Shown here piece by piece: positions 16,547-21,302 of a stretch of 21,302 nt of DNA (position 1 is its first letter; every line of letters begins with the position of its first letter). Source of the DNA: Christensenella sp. UBA3944 (GTDB lineage: Bacteria > Bacillota > Clostridia > Christensenellales > DTU072); contig DGDU01000033.1 in the NCBI GenBank assembly GCA_002385605.1, forward strand, positions 85,561-106,862, read 5' to 3'. The position numbers were made by a program, and so were the translations under genes. The notes under the pieces are model-generated. The model saw only the letters and a program-made list of their open reading frames with translations, made no database searches and was not told the DNA's origin.

Positions 16547-18259
16547 TTAACCCTGAATGGCGCCGAACTTGCACAGCGGTTTGCATACGCCGCAGCCCAC
16601 GCAAAGCTCGGGGTTGATGCGTATCTCGCCGCCCACATTTTCGATGGCGGGGCAGCCTATCTTAAGGCATGCCTTGCACTTTCTGCACTTTTCGCTGTCT
16701 ATGAATAAAGCGGGAGGGTATCTTCTGTCTAACAGAGCGCACGCCCTTCTCGCTATAATTACCGAAACCGTATCTTTGGAGGTTTCTTCTTTGAGCGCCT
16801 TTTCCATCTCCGCCATGTCGTAGGCGTCTATTACGCGTACGCTGCCCGCGCCGCAGGCCCTGACAAGCGCCTCGAGGTCTACCTGAGCGGTGGGCTCGCC
16901 CGTAATCGTCTTGCCCGTGGCGGGGTTCTGCTGGTGCCCCGTCATGCCCGTTGTCGAGTTGTCGAGGATTATGCAGGTGATGTTTGCCTTGTTGTATACG
17001 GCGTTAATGATGCCCGTGATGCCGCTGTGGATAAAGGTCGAGTCGCCTATCACCGAAACCATCTTTTGCGCAGCGGGAGCGCCGGCTTTTGCGAAGCCGT
17101 GGCTTATGCCTATGCTCGCGCCCATGCAGACGCAGGTATCCATGGCGCTTAAGGGGGCGAGGGCGCCCAAGGTGTAGCAGCCTATGTCGCCCGATACCGT
17201 AAGCTTAAGCTTGTTGATAACATAAAACACGCTGCGGTGGGGGCAGCCGGCGCACATGACGGGAGGCCTGGCGGGGAGGGTGTGAGCCGATTTGGGCGAA
17301 ACCTCGCCGTAAAGCTTTTCCCTTATGAGGGCGACGCTGTACTCGCCCTGCCTGCCGAATATCTCCTTGCCGTGGCAGGCTATGCCGCTTGCCTTTATCT
17401 CGGTTTCGATTATGGGCTCAAGTTCCTCTATTACCATAAGCTCGTCCACCCGGGCGGCGAACTCTTTTATGATATCCATCGGGAGGGGATATGTCATGCC
17501 CAGCTTGAGGATAGACGCGTCGGTTGCTTCCTTTACATAGGTGTAAACGGCGCCCGAACATACGATACCCAGCTTTTTGGAACGCATTTCTATTCTGTTT
17601 ATGTCGCGCATGCCGTTGGCGTCGGCGGCAAGCCTTTCTTCCCTGCTTTCGACGACAAGGTGCCTTCCCCTGGCCATCGCGGGCATCATGACATATTTGC
17701 CGACATCCTTTTGGTAGTCCTTAAGCCCTCTCTCGTCGCGCTCGCCCGTTTCGACAAAGCTCTGGCTGTGGGCAATGCGGGTGGTGAGGCGCAAAAAGAC
17801 GGGAGTGTCGTATTTTTCGCTTATCTCGAAACCTAACTTGACGAAGTCTTTGGCTTCACGGCTGTCCGACGGCTCGAGCATGGGGATATGGGCGGCTCTA
17901 GCGTAAAATCTGCTGTCCTGCTCGTTTTGCGAACTGTGCATGGCGGGGTCGTCGGCGACCACTACAAGCAGCCCGCCGTTTACGCCCGTGTAAGCCGCGG
18001 TAAATATGGGGTCGGCGGCGACATTCAGGCCCACATGCTTCATGCAGGTCATCGCCCTCGCGCCCGCTATCGAAGCCCCTACGGCAACCTCGGCGGCAAC
18101 CTTTTCGTTGGGCGCCCACTCGGTGTACATTTCGGGATACTTCGAGGCGTATTCTGTAATTTCGGTGGAAGGAGTGCCGGGGTAAGAGGACACGACTTTA
18201 ACGCCCGCCTCGTATGCCCCTCTCGCGACCGCCTCGTTGGCTAGCATAAGTTTTTTCAT
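16547..18259 (-). CDS. iorA: Indolepyruvate:ferredoxin oxidoreductase, alpha subunit
   Basis: The protein has 570 residues. Domains in order: a pyrimidine-binding domain (SSYPGTPSTEITEYA, 24-38), a middle transketolase-C-like region, then the TPP domain with CAGCPHR (336-342), GDSTFIHSGI (405-414) and DNSTTGMTGHQ (433-443). The end is a ferredoxin-like domain with two [4Fe-4S] motifs (Cys525, 528, 531, 536 and Cys553, 556, 559, 563). It converts indolepyruvate or phenylpyruvate plus CoA and oxidised ferredoxin to the aryl-acetyl-CoA and CO2, and can run in reverse with strong reductants. It is cytoplasmic and oxygen-sensitive, which fits an anaerobe. The SD AAGGAG lies 6 bases before the ATG. 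It starts 25 bases after the hydratase gene. Confidence 0.96.
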   Translation of the reverse strand: MKKLMLANEAVARGAYEAGVKVVSSYPGTPSTEITEYASKYPEMYTEWAPNEKVAAEVAVGASIAGARAMTCMKHVGLNVAADPIFTAAYTGVNGGLLVVVADDPAMHSSQNEQDSRFYARAAHIPMLEPSDSREAKDFVKLGFEISEKYDTPVFLRLTTRIAHSQSFVETGERDERGLKDYQKDVGKYVMMPAMARGRHLVVESREERLAADANGMRDINRIEMRSKKLGIVCSGAVYTYVKEATDASILKLGMTYPLPMDIIKEFAARVDELMVIEELEPIIETEIKASGIACHGKEIFGRQGEYSVALIREKLYGEVSPKSAHTLPARPPVMCAGCPHRSVFYVINKLKLTVSGDIGCYTLGALAPLSAMDTCVCMGASIGISHGFAKAGAPAAQKMVSVIGDSTFIHSGITGIINAVYNKANITCIILDNSTTGMTGHQQNPATGKTITGEPTAQVDLEALVRACGAGSVRVIDAYDMAEMEKALKEETSKDTVSVIIARRACALLDRRYPPALFIDSEKCRKCKACLKIGCPAIENVGGEIRINPELCVGCGVCKPLCKFGAIQG

Positions 18260-18284
18260 ATCTTTCTCCTTGTCGGATACGGTT

Positions 18285-20519
18285 TTAGTACCTTTGGTAG
18301 TTTATAAGGCAGCCCGCTTTGATGATGTTCTTTTCCTCACCCGTGAGCGGGTCTATTCTAAGCTCGATAGAGCCTATCTTTTTGCCGCCTCTAACGAGAG
18401 TGGCCTCGGCTTTGCCGCTGTCGAGAGCGCTTTGCACATCCTTTACGGCAATAAGGTCGCCCACCTCGAGCGGGGTCGAGAAATCGTAAAGGAAGGGTAT
18501 CATGCCCCAGTTTATCAGGTTGCTGCGGTATCTCTTTGTGGCGTACTCTTTGGCGAGGTTGGCTATGCCTCCCAGAACCCTCTGGCAGGAAGCCGCCTGC
18601 TCGCGGGCGCTGCCGTCGCCGGGCTTGTTGGCGAATATTGCGCTGCCGATGATGTAGTTGTCGCCGAAGCCAGCTTCTTCCGCCACGGCCTTGAACTCGT
18701 CGGGCGCCGCGCCGCTTCTTCTCTGCTTTTCGGAAGCGTTAATATCCTTAGCCCTCTTGACATAAGCGGGGTCTTTGCGGCTGAGCGCGAACTCCGAAAG
18801 CCTTAAGGGGTTGGAGCGGTAGGAAGAGGTTTCGCCCGAGGGTATAAGTTCGTCGGTGGTGGTCACAGGGTCGGTAATGACCGAAGCTACCTTCATTATG
18901 AGGTTTTGCCCCAGCGGGATTTGCTCGGGCCAGTCGGCGATGTTGGGCCCGTAGATGAGGGAAGCCTCTTCGTCGGGTTTACCGTAGCCGCTGTATATCC
19001 TGTTTTGGTACAGCTTGGGGTTGAATTCGAAAACGGGTATGTCGCTGTCGTAATCAAAGTCGGTTGCCGCGGTAAGGTAACCGCCGTTTGCGGCGGTAGC
19101 CGCTATGCTTCTCGCGTCCATAAGGGCGACACTTGCTATCTGCTTTTCGGAAGGCTTGCTGCCCTCCCTCGAGGGGAAGTTGCGGGTGGTGTGGCGGATG
19201 GAAAGCCCGTTGTTGGCGGGGACATCGCCGGCGCCGAAGCAGGGGCCGCAGAAAGAGGTCTTTACCACCGCGCCCGCCTCGGTAAGGTCGGCTATCACGC
19301 CTTTTCTTACAAGGTCGTAGTAGATGGGCTGCGAGCCGCAGTAGACGCTCATCGACAGCGTGTCGCCTATCGATTTGCCTTTGAGAATTCTTGCGGCCTC
19401 GAATATGTTATCGTAGGTGCCGCCGGCGCAGCCCGCTATAACGGCTTGATCTACACGGATTCGCCCGTCCTTTGTGATCTTGTCGGTGAGGGTAAAAGCG
19501 GGATTGCCGAGAAGCTCCCTGCCCTCCCGCTCACACTTGCCGAGTATGCCGTAGGGGTCGGTAAGCAGCTCGCGTATTGTTACGGCGTTGCTGGGGTGGA
19601 AGGGAAGCGCTATCATGGGCTCGACCTCGGAGAGGTCAATCTCGATTACAGCGTCGTAGAAAGCGCCGTTTTGAGGCTTCATTTCTTTATACTCGTTTGC
19701 CCTGCCGTGCTTTGTCAGGTATTCCGAAACTGCCTTATCGGTTACCCAAACAGAGGAAAGGCAGGTTGTTTCGGTGGTCATTACATCTATGCCGTTGCGG
19801 TACTCGATTGGCAGTTTGTATACGCCGTCGCCGAAGAACTCAAGCACCTTGTTCTTGACAAAGCCCGCCGCGAAGGTCGCGCTTATGAGGGCAAGGGCTA
19901 CATCCTGCGGGCCTACGCCCTTGCGGGGGGTGCCCGTGAGGCATACGCCGACCACATCGGGATAGTTTATGTCGTAGGTTTTGCCTATTATCTGCTTTAC
20001 AAGCTCGGGGCCGCCTTCGCCCACAGCCATGGTGCCAAGGGCGCCGTAGCGGGTGTGGGAGTCGCTGCCCAGTATCATTTTGCCTACGCCGGCGTACATT
20101 TCACGCATAAAGGTATGTATTACCGCCTGGTGGGGAGGCACGAATATTCCGCCGTACCTCTTTGCCGCCGAAAGCCCGAACATGTGGTCGTCCTCGTTTA
20201 TCGTGCCGCCTACCGCGCAAAGGCTGTTATGGCAGTTGGTAAGGACATAAGGCACGGGGAACCTGGTAAGCCCTATCGCCTTTGCCGTCTGTATTATGCC
20301 GACATAGGTTATGTCGTGCGAAGCGAGCGCGTCGAACTTAAGCGAAAGCGGAGCGCCTTTTTTTGTTTCGGGCAAGGTGTTGTGGGCTTTGAGTATCCCA
20401 TAAGCCATAGTCTTGGTATACGCCTCTTTGGCGGCTTCGGGGGTTAGCCCTATTTCCTGTGGGTCGAAGCAGGCCTTACCGTTAAAGTAGTAGCCGCCGC
20501 CCGCGTGCAGTTTTATCAT
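18285..20519 (-). CDS. Aconitase-family hydratase (YbhJ-like)
   Basis: The protein has 744 residues. It carries the aconitase fold signatures: GSDSHTRYG (151-159), three likely [4Fe-4S] ligands at Cys364 (IAGCAGG) and Cys424/Cys427 (SFCGPCFG), the RNFPSREG loop (446-453), and a C-terminal swivel domain with GDGSAREQ (634-641). The SxxR-type active-site region therefore looks intact. It is closer in style to the 'hydratase' group that includes Escherichia coli YbhJ than to canonical AcnA/AcnB, so aconitate/citrate as substrate is probable but not certain. The frame runs up to an ATG at 20564. The start at 20519 is preferred because a GGAGGT SD sits 5 bases upstream and the protein then begins at MIKLHAGGGYYFNG. 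First gene of the seven-gene unit. Confidence 0.88.
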   Translation of the reverse strand: MIKLHAGGGYYFNGKACFDPQEIGLTPEAAKEAYTKTMAYGILKAHNTLPETKKGAPLSLKFDALASHDITYVGIIQTAKAIGLTRFPVPYVLTNCHNSLCAVGGTINEDDHMFGLSAAKRYGGIFVPPHQAVIHTFMREMYAGVGKMILGSDSHTRYGALGTMAVGEGGPELVKQIIGKTYDINYPDVVGVCLTGTPRKGVGPQDVALALISATFAAGFVKNKVLEFFGDGVYKLPIEYRNGIDVMTTETTCLSSVWVTDKAVSEYLTKHGRANEYKEMKPQNGAFYDAVIEIDLSEVEPMIALPFHPSNAVTIRELLTDPYGILGKCEREGRELLGNPAFTLTDKITKDGRIRVDQAVIAGCAGGTYDNIFEAARILKGKSIGDTLSMSVYCGSQPIYYDLVRKGVIADLTEAGAVVKTSFCGPCFGAGDVPANNGLSIRHTTRNFPSREGSKPSEKQIASVALMDARSIAATAANGGYLTAATDFDYDSDIPVFEFNPKLYQNRIYSGYGKPDEEASLIYGPNIADWPEQIPLGQNLIMKVASVITDPVTTTDELIPSGETSSYRSNPLRLSEFALSRKDPAYVKRAKDINASEKQRRSGAAPDEFKAVAEEAGFGDNYIIGSAIFANKPGDGSAREQAASCQRVLGGIANLAKEYATKRYRSNLINWGMIPFLYDFSTPLEVGDLIAVKDVQSALDSGKAEATLVRGGKKIGSIELRIDPLTGEEKNIIKAGCLINYQRY

Positions 20520-20631
20520 AAAAAACCTCCGATGGAAGGGGAAATTTGTTTTCGCAGAATCCAAATAAACGGTGTTTCCGTCCCGTTGAATTTTACGGGG
20601 ATATTTAATTAAGCTTAAAATAGCCCAAATA

Positions 20632-20661
20632 ATTATAACAAAAAAATACTTGCTTTGCCAA
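20632..20661 (-). promoter_or_regulatory. Promoter of the seven-gene unit, overlapping the atpC terminator
   Basis: On the minus strand TTGGCA (20656-20661) and a perfect TATAAT (20632-20637) are separated by 18 bp. The -35 lies in the loop of the atpC terminator hairpin, and the spacer holds the 3' arm of its stem and the T-tract. The predicted leader to the ATG at 20519 is about 105 bases. It contains a small inverted repeat (AACGG/CCGTT) but no recognisable riboswitch. Confidence 0.65.
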
Positions 20662-20680
20662 CAAAATCAAACCGCAAGTA
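20640..20680 (-). terminator. Rho-independent terminator of the ATP synthase operon
   Basis: On the minus strand TACTTGC and GCAAGTA (20674-20680 and 20647-20653) form a 7-bp stem with a 20-base loop. The stem is followed by seven T (20640-20646). It lies 30 bases after the atpC stop. Confidence 0.75.
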
Positions 20681-20709
20681 GCTTATATTAGTAAATAAAT
20701 ATATAATTG

Positions 20710-21108
20710 CTATTTCTTGGCAAGCCGCATGCGGGCAAACGCCCTTGCAAGAGCGGCTTTGTTTAATTTGTACTCGAGGCGGGAGGAAGCCGAGGTTAGC
20801 TTGCGCGAGCTTTCCTCGATGATTCTTTGCACTTTATTGAGGATAATCTCTTCGGGCCACTCCATGGTTTCGCACAAAACTATGGTCTTTTCGGGGCGCA
20901 CGGTGACGAAGCCGAAGCCGTTTGCCGCTTCTCTCCAAACCTCGCCTATCTTTATTTTGATGTTGGCGGGCTGCAATCCTATGACAATGGGCTCGTGGCG
21001 GGCAAGGATACCCATCTGCCCTTCGGAGGTTTCGACGATAAGGCAGTCCACAAAGCCATGGAAGAAGGTTCTTTCGGGTGTAAGGATTTCTAGCTCGAAT
21101 TGCGCCAT
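20710..21108 (-). CDS. atpC: F1Fo ATP synthase epsilon subunit
   Basis: The protein has 132 residues, normal for the family. The N-terminal beta-sandwich carries the hallmark FELEILTPER (4-13) and GQMGILARHEP (30-40). A C-terminal pair of helices starts near residue 85 (EEIILNKVQRIIEESSRK). Epsilon sits on the central stalk of the membrane-bound ATP synthase and can inhibit ATP hydrolysis through its C-terminal helices. The gene starts 2 bases after the atpD stop with no strong SD, so it is probably translated by coupling to atpD. It is the last gene of the atp operon and is followed by a terminator. Confidence 0.96.
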   Translation of the reverse strand: MAQFELEILTPERTFFHGFVDCLIVETSEGQMGILARHEPIVIGLQPANIKIKIGEVWREAANGFGFVTVRPEKTIVLCETMEWPEEIILNKVQRIIEESSRKLTSASSRLEYKLNKAALARAFARMRLAKK

Positions 21109-21110
21109 AA

Positions 21111-21302
21111 TTACTTGTTCATGTTGTTGTGCCTTTCGATTACCTCGTCGAGGCCGCCCGCGAAGTAGAAAAGGCTTTCGGGGATGTTGTCCGCCTCGCC
21201 GTTAAGGATGCGCTCCACGCTCTCGACGGTCTTTTCGACGGGCACATACTTGCCTTCCATATTGGTGTACACGCTGCTTACGAAGAAGGGCTGCGAGAAG
21301 AA
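21111..21302 (-). CDS. atpD: F1Fo ATP synthase beta subunit (partial, C-terminal 63 residues)
   Basis: Only the C-terminus is inside the window; the rest lies beyond the right edge. The visible 63 residues match the conserved end of F1 beta: FFSQPFFVSSVYT at 1-13, GKYVPVEKTV at 17-26, and FAGGLDEVIER at 47-57. The catalytic P-loop is outside the window. The stop TAA is at 21111-21113. The order atpD-atpC is the standard end of bacterial atp operons. Confidence 0.96.
   Translation of the reverse strand, partial: FFSQPFFVSSVYTNMEGKYVPVEKTVESVERILNGEADNIPESLFYFAGGLDEVIERHNNMNK

Noticed and set aside
16537..16638. 34-residue N-terminal extension of IorB
   Set aside because: It lies inside the ferredoxin-domain codons of iorA, and a strong SD points to the ATG at 16536.
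18906..20447. 513-codon plus-strand frame
   Set aside because: Antisense shadow of the hydratase gene, whose sense translation carries all aconitase-family motifs.
20520..20564. 15-residue N-terminal extension of the hydratase
   Set aside because: A GGAGGT SD sits right before the ATG at 20519, and the extension contains that SD.

Overview
The window reads as a chromosomal segment of an anaerobic, probably spore-forming Clostridia-type Bacillota, most likely an uncultured gut or rumen lineage. The evidence is an indolepyruvate:ferredoxin oxidoreductase (IorAB), an aryl-CoA ligase and ACT-domain cluster, a YlbJ-type sporulation membrane protein, a SPOR-domain membrane protein, the RsmD/CoaD/YlbJ neighbourhood known from Bacillus (ylbH-ylbI-ylbJ), Shine-Dalgarno sites of GGAGG type, and Gram-positive style promoters and U-tract terminators. 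I see no tRNA, rRNA, CRISPR array, IS element or prophage.

Layout. (1) Positions 1-9734, minus strand: one uninterrupted reading frame of at least 3,244 codons that runs off the left edge. It encodes an exported, non-catalytic giant surface protein: an N-terminal membrane/signal segment, an Ig-like region, then about 18 or more tandem MBG/YDG-type beta domains. The C-terminal cell-wall anchor, if any, lies outside the window. (2) 9735-9936: a 202-bp divergent control region with a promoter for the giant gene, two palindromic elements, and a TATAAT box only 8 bp from the start of the opposite gene. (3) 9937-10869, plus strand: a single-pass membrane protein with a SPOR domain. (4) 11020-11481, minus: a dCMP deaminase with a clear promoter. 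(5) 11597-12556, plus: a YlbJ-family membrane protein. (6) 12681-20519, minus: a tightly packed seven-gene unit (aconitase-family hydratase, iorA, iorB, phenylacetate-CoA ligase, tandem ACT protein, an RsmD-CoaD fusion, and a coiled-coil protein), with a promoter upstream and a rho-independent terminator downstream. (7) 20710-21302, minus: the tail of an ATP synthase operon (end of atpD, then atpC) with its terminator.

How the genes may work together. IorAB and the aryl-CoA ligase connect aryl acids (phenylacetate, indoleacetate), aryl-acetyl-CoA and aryl-pyruvates. With an aminotransferase encoded elsewhere, this could salvage aryl acids into aromatic amino acids (ligase, then reductive carboxylation) or run oxidatively in amino-acid fermentation. 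The ACT protein is a plausible amino-acid sensor for the pathway. CoaD makes the CoA precursor dephospho-CoA and sits in the same unit, fused seamlessly to a 16S rRNA methyltransferase.

The most unusual items are the giant repeat protein with its divergent SPOR partner, the linkerless RsmD-CoaD fusion, a near-identical extended -10 element shared by two minus-strand promoters, and two plus-strand sporulation-type genes whose start codons lie almost on top of their -10-like boxes.
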